Shown: positions 46,450 through 54,674 of the stretch, one piece after another | How the letters are laid out: each line of letters starts with the position of its first letter | Position numbering within the stretch: the first letter of the stretch is position 1 | The notes under the pieces: model-generated | What the model saw: only the letters and a program-made list of their open reading frames with translations | Told to the model about the DNA's origin: nothing | Databases searched by the model: none | Assembly (NCBI RefSeq): GCF_006459125.1 | Contig: NZ_CP041070.1 | Span: 186,001-250,000 of the forward strand | Source of the DNA: Halarcobacter anaerophilus | Lineage (GTDB): Bacteria > Campylobacterota > Campylobacteria > Campylobacterales > Arcobacteraceae | DNA: 64,000 bases | Reading direction: 5' to 3' | Made by a program: the position numbers and the translations under genes

Positions 46450-47604
46450 ATGGCAAATGTAGCTGATATTAAAGAAGAACTAAATAAAGTTCTATATCCG
46501 GGATTTCAAAAATCTATAATAGAATTCGGATTCGTAAAAGATATTCAAGAAGATAACGGTACCTGTACAATAACTCTTGATATTACTTCAAGTGCGGCAG
46601 AAGTTGAAGAACAGTTAAAAAAAGATATAAGTGCAGTTTTAAAAAATATAGGAATAAATAGTGTGAAACTTAATATTTCTAAACCTGAAGCTCCTAAACA
46701 ACAAAGCAATAGCGTAAGCGGACAAAATATTGCCCCTCAAATTAAAAACTTTGTAATGGTTAGTTCAGGAAAAGGCGGGGTCGGAAAATCAACAACAACT
46801 GTTAATTTAGCCGTAGCAGCAGCAATGCAAGGTAAAAAAGTAGGTATTTTAGATGCCGATATTTACGGTCCTAATATTCCAAGAATGATGGGATTAATAG
46901 GAAAAGAGGTTGAAGTTGTAGGAAATAAGGCAAAACCTTTCAATGCTTACGGGGTAGATGTAATGTCAATGGGATCTTTAATGGATGAAGGTCATGCCTT
47001 AATCTGGAGAGGTGCTATGATTATGAAAGCTGTACAACAACTTCTAAGAGATATTCTTTGGGAAGAGTTGGATATTTTATTTATTGATATGCCTCCAGGA
47101 ACAGGGGATGCTCAATTAACTCTAGCTCAAAGTGTTCCCGTAACATGCGGTGTAAATGTAACAACTCCTCAACATGTAGCTCTTGATGATTCAAGAAGAT
47201 CTCTTGATATGTTTAGCAAGCTTCATATACCTATTGCAGGAATTATAGAAAATATGAGTGGTTTTATTTGTCCAAACTGTAAAACAGAATCAGATATTTT
47301 TGGAATGGGTACATGTGAGCCTTTAGCTGAGCAATATAATACTCAGGTTTTAGGTAACCTTCCTATTGAACCTGCAATTAGAGAGGGGGGAGATGAAGGT
47401 AAACCAATCGTTTACTGTAATCCTGAAACAGAATCGGCGAAAAGATATATGAGCACAACTGCAAAACTTATTGAATTTATTGATAAAGTTAGCGATACTG
47501 CTTCAAATGCCGAAATCCAACCTACAACACCTCCTGGTGTTTCAGCTTGTTCAAGTTCACAAAACAGTTCACATTCAGGTGACAGCTGCGGATGCAGCAA
47601 CTAA
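46450..47604 (+). CDS. Mrp/ApbC-type iron-sulfur cluster carrier ATPase
   Basis: A 384-residue P-loop ATPase of the Mrp/NBP35 family that carries and inserts [4Fe-4S] clusters. The N-terminal 90 residues are the DUF59/MIP18-like domain. Walker A is SSGKGGVGKSTTTVNLA near 106-122 (deviant KGGVGKS form), IYGPNIPRMMG follows, and IDMPPGTGDAQLTLAQ near 215-230 is Walker B. CPNC near 275 is the bridging cluster CxxC. The C-terminal tail is Ser/Cys-rich (CSSSQNSSHSGDSCGCSN), an extra metal-binding-like tail. It ends in a strong terminator. Confidence 0.93.
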   Translation: MANVADIKEELNKVLYPGFQKSIIEFGFVKDIQEDNGTCTITLDITSSAAEVEEQLKKDISAVLKNIGINSVKLNISKPEAPKQQSNSVSGQNIAPQIKNFVMVSSGKGGVGKSTTTVNLAVAAAMQGKKVGILDADIYGPNIPRMMGLIGKEVEVVGNKAKPFNAYGVDVMSMGSLMDEGHALIWRGAMIMKAVQQLLRDILWEELDILFIDMPPGTGDAQLTLAQSVPVTCGVNVTTPQHVALDDSRRSLDMFSKLHIPIAGIIENMSGFICPNCKTESDIFGMGTCEPLAEQYNTQVLGNLPIEPAIREGGDEGKPIVYCNPETESAKRYMSTTAKLIEFIDKVSDTASNAEIQPTTPPGVSACSSSQNSSHSGDSCGCSN

Positions 47605-47632
47605 ATAAAAAGAGAAATTTCTCTTTTTATTT
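47603..47632. terminator. Rho-independent terminator after mrp
   Basis: Perfect 30-bp palindrome centred on the AGAGAAA/TTTCTCT core, with flanking A-run and T-run; the mrp stop codon overlaps its first bases. Symmetric, so it can act in both directions. Confidence 0.85.
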
Positions 47633-47714
47633 AACTTTTCTTTCAACTCTTTATTTATCTTTTTTCAACTTTTCAAAACAAAAAAACACTTAAAAAAACT
47701 CTTTTTAATAAATA

Positions 47715-47729
47715 TGATAATAATTATCA
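47715..47729. promoter_or_regulatory. Fur box 1, upstream of the 46-aa ORF and fur-family gene
   Basis: TGATAATAATTATCA, an exact match to the classical 7-1-7 Fur box TGATAATNATTATCA. A TATAAT box follows at 47757-47762, so the box lies about 30 nt ahead of the -10, overlapping or abutting the -35. Confidence 0.85.
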
Positions 47730-47790
47730 TTCAATCTTTATTAAGTTTAAGATGAGTATAATTTTGATATTCATTATTAAGGGAAATGTT

Positions 47791-47931
47791 ATGGTTCTTA
47801 AAAAAGAGAAGAATAGTTTTGAATCTTCAATGTTTTATAAAATAAATATGAAGATTAATAAAAACTTGCCGAAAGTATATGCAATAACGCTGCTGATTTC
47901 TATGCTTACACTTTTAACGGGAATAAAATAA
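47791..47931 (+). CDS. Small membrane-type protein upstream of fur, 46 aa
   Basis: A short gene reading MVLKKEKNSFESSMFYKINM, then a basic stretch and one hydrophobic helix (VYAITLLISMLTLLTGIK). It has a GGGAAATG-type ribosome site (AAGGGA 5-10 nt upstream of the ATG). Its stop overlaps the fur start (TAATG), so the two are translationally coupled. It lies downstream of an exact Fur box, hence probably made under iron limitation together with the regulator. No family is recognised. Function is unknown; a small membrane protein linked to iron uptake is plausible only from context. Confidence 0.6.
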   Translation: MVLKKEKNSFESSMFYKINMKINKNLPKVYAITLLISMLTLLTGIK

Positions 47932-48389
47932 TGTCTAGCTTGGAGAATAAAAAGTTTGATATTTTTATGAAAAATTTCAGAACACAAATCAGTAAACTTG
48001 GATTTAAAAATACGATTCAAAAAGATTATATTCTAAAAATTCTGTTTTTTAGTAAAAAACATTTAAGTGCAGAAGAGATCACGAAAGAGATACAAAAAGA
48101 GTTTAATCTAGATATCGGAATAGCAACGGTTTACAGAGGACTTAGTTTTTTTGAGCAAATGGGGATAATAAACTCATTGGACATAGGAGACGGGATAAAA
48201 AGATTTGAGTTTAAAGTGGATAAAACTCATCATGACCATTTGGTTTGTATCAAATGCAATAAAATTATAGAATTTAATGATGATTTTATAGAGTTAAATC
48301 AGATAAAAATTGCCGAAAAAAACGGTTTTATTCTAAAAGATCATATTATGACTATATACGGTATATGCACCGAATGCGATAAAAATTAG
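47931..48389 (+). CDS. Fur-family metalloregulator
   Basis: A 152-residue regulator. The N-terminal winged helix includes KNTIQKDYILKILFFSKKHLSAEEITKEIQ and IGIATVYRGLSFFEQMGII (recognition helix near 62-80). HHDH is at 100-103. The structural zinc cysteines are two CxxC pairs, C106/C109 and C146/C149. These are standard Fur/PerR features. The C-terminal half has the dimer fold. An exact Fur box precedes the operon, so autoregulation is likely; Fur, PerR or Zur cannot be separated with certainty, but the Fur-box sites on both sides support an iron role. Confidence 0.88.
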   Translation: MSSLENKKFDIFMKNFRTQISKLGFKNTIQKDYILKILFFSKKHLSAEEITKEIQKEFNLDIGIATVYRGLSFFEQMGIINSLDIGDGIKRFEFKVDKTHHDHLVCIKCNKIIEFNDDFIELNQIKIAEKNGFILKDHIMTIYGICTECDKN

Positions 48390-48415
48390 ATAAATTCTTT
48401 TTGATTTATATAAAA

Positions 48416-48430
48416 TGATACTTATTATCA
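48416..48430. promoter_or_regulatory. Fur box 2, upstream of the 41-aa ORF
   Basis: TGATACTTATTATCA, one base from the 7-1-7 consensus. It lies immediately before the expected -35 of a promoter with TATAAT at 48454-48459. Confidence 0.75.
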
Positions 48431-48489
48431 GTTTTAATTTAGATTACTTTATGTATAATTTTAATAATTAATATCATAAAGGAACAAAA

Positions 48490-48615
48490 ATGCCATTTTT
48501 ATTACCTCTTGCAGCAGTTATTACTACAGCACTTACAGTACAAACCGTAAACGGAACAATGAAAAAAATCGAGAGAAAAAGAGCAAGAAGAGAAAAAAAA
48601 CTAAATAAAGCTTAA
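48490..48615 (+). CDS. Fur-box-controlled small basic protein, 41 aa
   Basis: A short gene with AAAGGA upstream of ATG 48490. The product has a hydrophobic N-terminal half (MPFLLPLAAVITTALTVQTV) and a highly basic tail (KKIERKRARREKKLNK), like a small membrane anchor with a positively charged cytosolic tail. A near-perfect Fur box and a TATAAT lie 60 and 30 nt upstream. It is monocistronic between the fur gene and the ABC exporter. No homologue is recognised by eye. Its probable iron repression makes it a candidate small protein of the iron-starvation response. Confidence 0.6.
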   Translation: MPFLLPLAAVITTALTVQTVNGTMKKIERKRARREKKLNKA

Positions 48616-48751
48616 AATCCCTTAATAAAAAAGCAAATATCATTTTAGATATTTGCAAAAATCAAAAGAAAAATCAGTATAATACTTTGATAATATTCTT
48701 AGAAAAAATAATAATCTTCAATTAATAATCTATATGATAAAATTATTTATT

Positions 48752-48765
48752 TAACCAAACGGTTA
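48752..48765. promoter_or_regulatory. TetR-type operator upstream of the ABC exporter
   Basis: Inverted repeat TAACC-AAAC-GGTTA, extended on the right by GTTAG. This is the shape of TetR/AcrR-family operators, 20 nt before the hlyD-type start codon. No tetR gene adjoins the exporter; the only one in the window is at 26652. Confidence 0.5.
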
Positions 48766-48784
48766 GTTAGATCTAGGAGATAAT

Positions 48785-49783
48785 ATGGGCAATAAATTCA
48801 AAATCTTTTTCCTCTTTATTTTACTATTAATAGTTGCAGGAACAATTTACATTGGATATAAAAGAGTAAATTCATCTTCTTTACCTAAAGAGTTTGCTTT
48901 AGGAAATGGAAGACTTGAAACTACGCAAGTTGATATCACTTCAAAATTATCCGGACGACTTCTTAATATAGAGGTTGAAGAAGGAGATATTGTAGAAAAA
49001 GGGCAGGTTCTTGCAAGACTTGATACAAATGAACTACAAGCTAAATTAAGAGAAGCAAAAGCTTATGTAGAACAGGCAAAACAAGAAGAGAATTATGCCA
49101 ATGCTATAGTTGAAGAAAGAGAGAGTGAATTAAAATTAGCAAAAACTAATTATAACAGAACATTAAAGCTGTATAAAAAAAGAAGTGTTCCTTTGTCTAA
49201 TCTACAAAATGACGAAACAAAATTAAAAACTGCCCAAGCAGCTTTACTTGCGGCAAAAGCACAGGTAATCAACGCAAAAGCTGTTATAAAAGCGGCACAG
49301 GCAAAAGTAGAAACAGTGCAGGTAAATATAGATGAGAGTACATTATATTCTCCTATAAAAGGTAGAGTTTTATATAAAATTGCCCAAAACGGAGAGATGA
49401 TCTCAAATGGAGGGAAAGTTTTAGTCGTACTTGATTTAAAAGATACTTATATGACAATCTTCCTTCCGACCTCACAAGCAGGGTTGGTAAATATCGGTTC
49501 GGACGCAAGAATTGTTTTAGATGCTATTCCTCATATAGCAATTCCATCTTACGTAACTTTTGTTTCCCCTTTAGCTCAATTTACACCAAAAGAGATAGAG
49601 ACGCAAACAGAGAGAGAAAAACTTATGTTTAGAATAAAAGTCAGAATCGAGCCTAAATTATTAGAAAAATATTTTGAAAAAATAAAAACAGGTCTACCCG
49701 GAGTTGCTTATGTTAGATTAAATTCAAATACTCCTTGGCCTAAAGAGTTAAATAATCTGCCAAAAAGTGTAGATGAGAAATAG
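48785..49783 (+). CDS. HlyD/EmrA-type membrane fusion protein (YhiI-like)
   Basis: A 332-residue periplasmic adaptor. One N-terminal membrane anchor (FKIFFLFILLLIVAGTIYIGY) is followed by a biotinyl-lipoyl-like half (GRLLNIEVEEGDIVEKGQVLARLDTNELQAKL) and a long coiled-coil hairpin near 95-180 (KAYVEQAKQEENYANA ... AAKAQVINAKAVIKAAQAKVE). The second lipoyl half is STLYSPIKGRVLYKIAQNGEMI, then a beta-barrel domain. It links an inner-membrane ABC exporter to an outer-membrane channel; no TolC-like gene is adjacent. It is first gene of a three-gene operon, 2 nt ahead of the ATPase/permease gene. Confidence 0.92.
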   Translation: MGNKFKIFFLFILLLIVAGTIYIGYKRVNSSSLPKEFALGNGRLETTQVDITSKLSGRLLNIEVEEGDIVEKGQVLARLDTNELQAKLREAKAYVEQAKQEENYANAIVEERESELKLAKTNYNRTLKLYKKRSVPLSNLQNDETKLKTAQAALLAAKAQVINAKAVIKAAQAKVETVQVNIDESTLYSPIKGRVLYKIAQNGEMISNGGKVLVVLDLKDTYMTIFLPTSQAGLVNIGSDARIVLDAIPHIAIPSYVTFVSPLAQFTPKEIETQTEREKLMFRIKVRIEPKLLEKYFEKIKTGLPGVAYVRLNSNTPWPKELNNLPKSVDEK

Positions 49784-49785
49784 AT

Positions 49786-52521
49786 ATGCACGATTATGTT
49801 GCAAAAATAGAGGAACTCTCGCACAAATACGGGGATGTAGTCTCCTTAGACAATATCTCTTTAACTATTCCAAAAGGCAAAATGATTGGATTTATAGGTC
49901 CTGACGGAGTAGGAAAATCAACCCTTTTGGGAATTATTTCAGGCGTTAAAAAAATTCAAGAAGGTAAAGTCGAGGTTTTAGACGGAGATATAAACAATAA
50001 AAAATATAGAAATAAAATTTGTCCGGATATAGCTTATATGCCTCAAGGTTTGGGTAAAAATCTTTATATGTTATTGTCTGTATATGAAAATGTAGAGTTT
50101 TTTGCAAGATTATTCGGTCAGGAAAAAAAAGAGAGAAAAATAAGAATAGAAGAACTTCTTAAAAGTACAGGGCTTTTAAAGTTCAAAGATAGACCCGCAG
50201 GAAAACTTTCAGGTGGAATGAAACAAAAACTAGGACTTTGCTGTGCTTTGATACATGATCCTAAATTATTGATTTTAGATGAACCCACAACAGGAGTTGA
50301 CCCTTTATCAAGACGCCAATTTTGGGATTTAATAGATAATATCAGATTAAGAAACAAAAATATGAGTGTTTTAGTGGCAACTGCATATATGGAAGAGGCA
50401 CAAGCTTATGATGAAATTATTGCAATGGATGAGGGAAAAATTCTTATTCAATGCTCTCCGAAAGAACTTTTACAAAAAACTAATTGCGATAATATAGATG
50501 AAGCTTTTATTGAACTTCTTCCTGAAAAGAAAAGAAAAGGGCACAAAAAACTAATTGTGCCTCCTATTGATATTTCAAATAACGAGTTTGCGATTCAAGC
50601 AAAAAATCTTGTAATGAAATTCGGAGATTTCACTGCTGTTTCAAATGTAAGTTTTGAAATAAAAGAGGGAGAAATTTTTGGTTTTTTAGGTTCAAACGGA
50701 TGTGGAAAAACAACAACTATGAAGATGTTAACAGGCTTATTAGTCCCAACAAGCGGAGATGCCAAACTCTTTGGCGAATTTGTAAAAGATAACTCTTTGC
50801 AGATGAGAAAAAAAGTGGGATATATGACACAAGCTTTCTCTTTATATAAAGAGTTGACTGTTTTCCAAAATTTAGAACTTCATGCGAAACTTTTTCATAT
50901 CAATAAATCTGAAATCAATAATAGACTACAAGAGATGTTTGAACGTTTTAATCTTGAAAAATATAAAGATGCTATAACAGAGGATTTACCTTTGGGAATA
51001 AAACAGAGGTTATCTTTAGCTGCTGCTGTTATTCATAAACCCAAAATGTTGATTCTTGATGAACCTACTTCCGGAGTTGATCCTGTTTCAAGGGATAACT
51101 TCTGGGAGCTTCTTATCTCTCTTTCAAGAGAAGATAAAGTTACGATTTTTGTATCTACACACTTTATGAATGAAGGTGAAAGATGTGATAGAATCTCTTT
51201 AATGCACCAAGGAAAAGTATTGGCAAGTGCTTCTCCCAAAGAGCTGGTTAAAGCAAAAAATAAAGATAATCTAGAAGAGGCTTTTATAGAGTATTTGCAA
51301 GAGGCTGTAAAATCAGATGAAGAACCTTCTTTGGAGCAGATAAAAGAAGAAGAGAAGAGTTTGCAAGAGTTTTCAAAAAGAAAAGAACAAAATAGTTTTT
51401 TTAGTTTTTTAAGACTTTTCGGCTACTCTTACAGAGAGTCTCTGGAACTTGTAAGAGACCCTATACGATTGGTTTTTGCTTCATTTGGTATGATTATTTT
51501 AATGTTTGTAATGGGATACGGAATTACAATGGATGTAGAGGATTTGAATTTTGCCGTTTTAGATCAAGATAAATCTTTGCAAAGCAGAAATTATATACAA
51601 AATGTTTCGGGTTCGAGATATTTCTTAGAAAAATCGGAACTGAGCTCCCAAAACGATTTAGATGAACAAATGAGAAAAGGTTCAATCAGTGTTGCTTTTG
51701 TAATTCCTCCAAATTTCGGCAAAAATTTAAATAAAGGGTATGAAGAAGAGATTGCTGTCTGGATTGACGGTGTTTTGCCTTTTAGAGCTGAAACGATAAA
51801 AGGATATGTTCAAGGATTAAACTCAAGTTATTTAAAACAAATTGCAGAAGAGTCTTTAGGTATATCTACGGCTTCAAATGTGGATATTCAATTACGGTAT
51901 CGGTATAATCAAGATTTTAAGAGTATATATTCAATGGTACCTGCGGTAATTCCTATGCTTTTGATTTTTATTCCCGCAATCTTGATGGCTTTGAGTATTG
52001 TAAGAGAGAAAGAGTTAGGTTCTATTACAAATTTTTATGCTACTCCCGTAACAAGATTTGAATTCTTAATCGGAAAACAGATTCCTTATATTTTTGTTAG
52101 TATGATAAGTTTTTTAGGTTTAATTCTTTTTGCAATTTTTATTTTCGGTGTTCCTTTAAAAGGAAGTATAATAACTCTTTCTATGGGAGCTTTATTATTT
52201 GTGATTGTTACGACGGGATTAGGAATGTTAGTCTCCTCTTTTGCAAAAACCCAAATAGCGGCACTTGCAGCAACCGCTATTTTTACTCTTCTTCCTACTG
52301 TTAATTTTTCAGGATTAAAAGAGCCTGTTAGTTCACTAGAAGGAGCAGGTTCTTTTATAGGAAGCATTTTCCCTGCAAGTTATTTTATCAATATAAGCAG
52401 AGGTGTTTTTTCAAAGGCTGTAGAGTTTAAAGAGCTTCATTTTGATTTTTTTGTTTTGGCAATTACTATAATTATAATTACAATTTTAAGTATTTTAGTT
52501 CTAAAAAAACAGGAAGTTTGA
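49786..52521 (+). CDS. RbbA-like ABC transporter: two ATPase domains fused to a permease
   Basis: A 911-residue fusion. The first ATPase domain (1-240) has Walker A GPDGVGKSTLL, signature LSGGMKQKLGL and Walker B LLILDEPTTGVDP. The second (about 265-505) has Walker A GSNGCGKTTTM, the degenerate signature LPLGIKQRLSL and LILDEPTSGVDP. From about 535 comes an ABC-2 permease half with six membrane helices (LVFASFGMIILMFVMGYGIT ... VPAVIPMLLIFIPAILMALSIVREKELG). This is the RbbA/YhiH layout paired with YhiI and YhhJ. It overlaps the next permease gene by 4 nt. The cargo is unknown, probably small molecules or lipids. Confidence 0.9.
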   Translation: MHDYVAKIEELSHKYGDVVSLDNISLTIPKGKMIGFIGPDGVGKSTLLGIISGVKKIQEGKVEVLDGDINNKKYRNKICPDIAYMPQGLGKNLYMLLSVYENVEFFARLFGQEKKERKIRIEELLKSTGLLKFKDRPAGKLSGGMKQKLGLCCALIHDPKLLILDEPTTGVDPLSRRQFWDLIDNIRLRNKNMSVLVATAYMEEAQAYDEIIAMDEGKILIQCSPKELLQKTNCDNIDEAFIELLPEKKRKGHKKLIVPPIDISNNEFAIQAKNLVMKFGDFTAVSNVSFEIKEGEIFGFLGSNGCGKTTTMKMLTGLLVPTSGDAKLFGEFVKDNSLQMRKKVGYMTQAFSLYKELTVFQNLELHAKLFHINKSEINNRLQEMFERFNLEKYKDAITEDLPLGIKQRLSLAAAVIHKPKMLILDEPTSGVDPVSRDNFWELLISLSREDKVTIFVSTHFMNEGERCDRISLMHQGKVLASASPKELVKAKNKDNLEEAFIEYLQEAVKSDEEPSLEQIKEEEKSLQEFSKRKEQNSFFSFLRLFGYSYRESLELVRDPIRLVFASFGMIILMFVMGYGITMDVEDLNFAVLDQDKSLQSRNYIQNVSGSRYFLEKSELSSQNDLDEQMRKGSISVAFVIPPNFGKNLNKGYEEEIAVWIDGVLPFRAETIKGYVQGLNSSYLKQIAEESLGISTASNVDIQLRYRYNQDFKSIYSMVPAVIPMLLIFIPAILMALSIVREKELGSITNFYATPVTRFEFLIGKQIPYIFVSMISFLGLILFAIFIFGVPLKGSIITLSMGALLFVIVTTGLGMLVSSFAKTQIAALAATAIFTLLPTVNFSGLKEPVSSLEGAGSFIGSIFPASYFINISRGVFSKAVEFKELHFDFFVLAITIIIITILSILVLKKQEV

Positions 52522-53639
52522 TGAAAAATTCTATTTTAAATATTTATAATCTAGGTATAAAAGAGCTGAAAACACTCTTTAGAGATAAAGTTATGGCTGT
52601 ATTAATAGTTTACTCTTTTACTTTTGCTATTTATATAGGAGCCACTTCTCAGTCTACAGAGCTGCATAATGCTTCTATTGCTTTTGTAGACGAAGATCGT
52701 TCTACTCTCTCTTATCGTATAATTGAAGCTTTTTATAAACCAAGATTTAATACTCCTGATACTATAAAATTAGAACAAATTGATGCAAATATGGATAACG
52801 GATATTATACTTTTGTTATTGTTCTTCCTTCAGGTTTTGAAGAAGACGTATTATCGGGAAAAGATGTGGATATTCAGGTAAATATTGATGCTACAAGGAT
52901 GACTCAGGCAGGAATCGGAGCAGGATATATTCAAAATATAATTATGCAAGAATTATCGACTTTTTTAAATAGTTCTAGTTCTAGTAAAATAAAAGTTATA
53001 AACAGATACAAATATAATCCAAATTTGACAAGTAGCTGGTTTGGAAGTATAAATGAAGTTATAAACAATATTGTAATGCTTTCAATTCTATTATCGGCTG
53101 CTGCTTTGATCAGAGAAAGAGAGTACGGAACGATAGAACACCTACTTGTAATGCCTTTAAGCCCAATAGAGATAATGCTTTCAAAAATATGGTCTGTATG
53201 TATTATCGTTTTAGTTTGTGTAGCCTTTTCTCTGGTTTTTGTTGTGCAGATGCTTTTGCATGTACCTTTAAGCGGCTCGATTCTTTTATTTCTATTTGCT
53301 ACTTTACTTGTTTTGTTTGCAACTACGTCAATGGGAATATTTATGGGAACTATTGTTAAAAATATGCCTCAGCTGGGGATGATTTTCATTATAACCATTT
53401 TGCCGTTGATTATGCTTTCAGGTGGAATCTCACCTTTTGAAAGTATGCCTAAAATTATACAAATAATTATGAGTTTTATGCCTACAAGTTATTTTGTAGA
53501 TATCTCACAGGAGATTTTGTTTAAAGGAGCAGGTATAAAAATTGTCTGGAGTGAAATGTTAAAGATTTTCTTAATAGGAGTTGTATTTTTTATATTGACT
53601 TTTATTTTCTTTAGAAAAAGTTTAGAGTCTCAGATGTAA
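52518..53639 (+). CDS. ABC-2 type permease (YhhJ-like)
   Basis: A 373-residue permease. A first membrane span (VMAVLIVYSFTFAIYIGA) is followed by a long extracytoplasmic domain (about 45-170) and five spans from about 180 to the end, with the family loop SAAALIREREYGTIEHLLVMPLSPIEIMLSKIW. It overlaps the fused ATPase gene by 4 nt (ATGA type) and is last of the operon. Together with the permease half of its neighbour it should form the transmembrane dimer of the exporter. Confidence 0.9.
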   Translation: MMKNSILNIYNLGIKELKTLFRDKVMAVLIVYSFTFAIYIGATSQSTELHNASIAFVDEDRSTLSYRIIEAFYKPRFNTPDTIKLEQIDANMDNGYYTFVIVLPSGFEEDVLSGKDVDIQVNIDATRMTQAGIGAGYIQNIIMQELSTFLNSSSSSKIKVINRYKYNPNLTSSWFGSINEVINNIVMLSILLSAAALIREREYGTIEHLLVMPLSPIEIMLSKIWSVCIIVLVCVAFSLVFVVQMLLHVPLSGSILLFLFATLLVLFATTSMGIFMGTIVKNMPQLGMIFIITILPLIMLSGGISPFESMPKIIQIIMSFMPTSYFVDISQEILFKGAGIKIVWSEMLKIFLIGVVFFILTFIFFRKSLESQM

Positions 53640-53641
53640 AT

Positions 53642-53660
53642 AGAAGAGTTTTACTCTTCT
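53642..53660. terminator. Hairpin between the convergent yhhJ-like and hisIE genes
   Basis: AGAAGAGT / ACTCTTCT, 8-bp perfect stem with a 3-nt loop, spanning the hisIE stop codon. No strong T-run follows on either strand, so terminator function is only likely, not clear. Confidence 0.4.
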
Positions 53661-54334
53661 ACTCTTGAATTTTTCTCTTCAATTCCAGACATTCCGAATC
53701 TTCTAGCTAATTCTTGTTTGATTCTATCCGGACTTATATTTTTTGAAGCAAGGGCAACTAATACATGATAAGTTACATCGGCAGCTTCATAAATAATTTC
53801 ATCTGTATCATCATCTTTCACGGCAAAAGTGAGCTCTCCAGCCTCTTCAACAATTTTTTTAAGCATTGAATTTTGTTTGCCTTTTAAAAGTTTTGCCGTA
53901 TAAGATTTTTTCGGATCTTCATTTTTTCTTTCTTGAATTACATGATATAAAGTATCGATTACTCCATAAGCTGCTGTTGTATCAACTTCAACTTTAGATA
54001 TCTCTTCTTTAGTCTCTAGATTTGTGAAAAAGCAAGATTTTCTTCCTGTATGGCAAGCAACACCGTTTTGTTTTACTTTTAATAAAACCGTATCATTATC
54101 GCAATCTACCAAAATTTCTTGAACTTCTTGCGTATGCCCTGAACTTTCGCCTTTTTGCCAAATTCTTTGTTTGCTTCGGCTATAGTAATGAGCTTTTTTT
54201 GTTTTTAATGTTAAATCTAATGCTTCTTTATCCATATATGCCAGCATTAATACTTCATTTGTTCCTGCTTCTTGCGTTATAACAGGAATTAATCCATTCA
54301 TCTTTTCCCAATCTATTAATTCTATATTTTCCAT
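53651..54334 (-). CDS. hisIE: Bifunctional phosphoribosyl-AMP cyclohydrolase / phosphoribosyl-ATP pyrophosphatase
   Basis: Steps two and three of histidine biosynthesis in one 227-residue chain. The N-terminal HisI part reads PVITQEAGTNEVLMLAYMDKEALDLTLKTKKAHYYSRSKQRIWQKGESSGHTQEVQEILVDCDNDTVLLKVKQNGVACHTGRKSCFF, with the zinc cysteines in DCDND and CHTG...SC. The C-terminal HisE part is YTAKLLKGKQNSMLKKIVEEAGELTFAVKDDDTDEIIYEAADVTYHVLVAL, with the EExxE metal site. It is followed upstream by a small secreted protein and the SPFH gene, all on the minus strand. Confidence 0.96.
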   Translation of the reverse strand: MENIELIDWEKMNGLIPVITQEAGTNEVLMLAYMDKEALDLTLKTKKAHYYSRSKQRIWQKGESSGHTQEVQEILVDCDNDTVLLKVKQNGVACHTGRKSCFFTNLETKEEISKVEVDTTAAYGVIDTLYHVIQERKNEDPKKSYTAKLLKGKQNSMLKKIVEEAGELTFAVKDDDTDEIIYEAADVTYHVLVALASKNISPDRIKQELARRFGMSGIEEKNSRVEE

Positions 54335-54342
54335 TTTAAACC

Positions 54343-54639
54343 TTAAAATTTTGTTCCTATATTTACATTTACACCTTCAATGGTTTTGGTATCTTTGTTA
54401 ATATCGACATTTCCACTGAATTCTAAATCATTCTCTTTGTCTTCTTCACTCTTTTTTAAAGGTACAGCCTCTTTTTTTAGAGGTGTATCCTCTTTTTTTT
54501 CATAATCTTTTTTTGTTTTTTCTATAGTCTGTTTAGGTTCGACAAGTTTGATATCTAAATCTTTGTTTTCTAAATTTACATCATCTGCAAAAAGAAGAGA
54601 AAAGAGCAAAGGAATAAATAAAATAGCAACTTTATACAT
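54343..54639 (-). CDS. Small secreted protein, unknown
   Basis: A 98-residue protein with a signal peptide (MYKVAILFIPLLFSLLFA, then DDVNLENK). The mature part is highly charged, with alternating Lys/Glu/Asp and no globular motif, probably disordered (EKTKKDYEKKEDTPLKKEAV). It ends KTIEGVNVNIGTKF, a short strand-like tail. It lies 8 nt before hisIE and 35 nt after the SPFH gene. It could be a small periplasmic or surface protein; nothing more can be said. Confidence 0.6.
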   Translation of the reverse strand: MYKVAILFIPLLFSLLFADDVNLENKDLDIKLVEPKQTIEKTKKDYEKKEDTPLKKEAVPLKKSEEDKENDLEFSGNVDINKDTKTIEGVNVNIGTKF

Positions 54640-54674
54640 ATTAAAAGGCTATTTTCAATAAGAGTTTAAAACTC

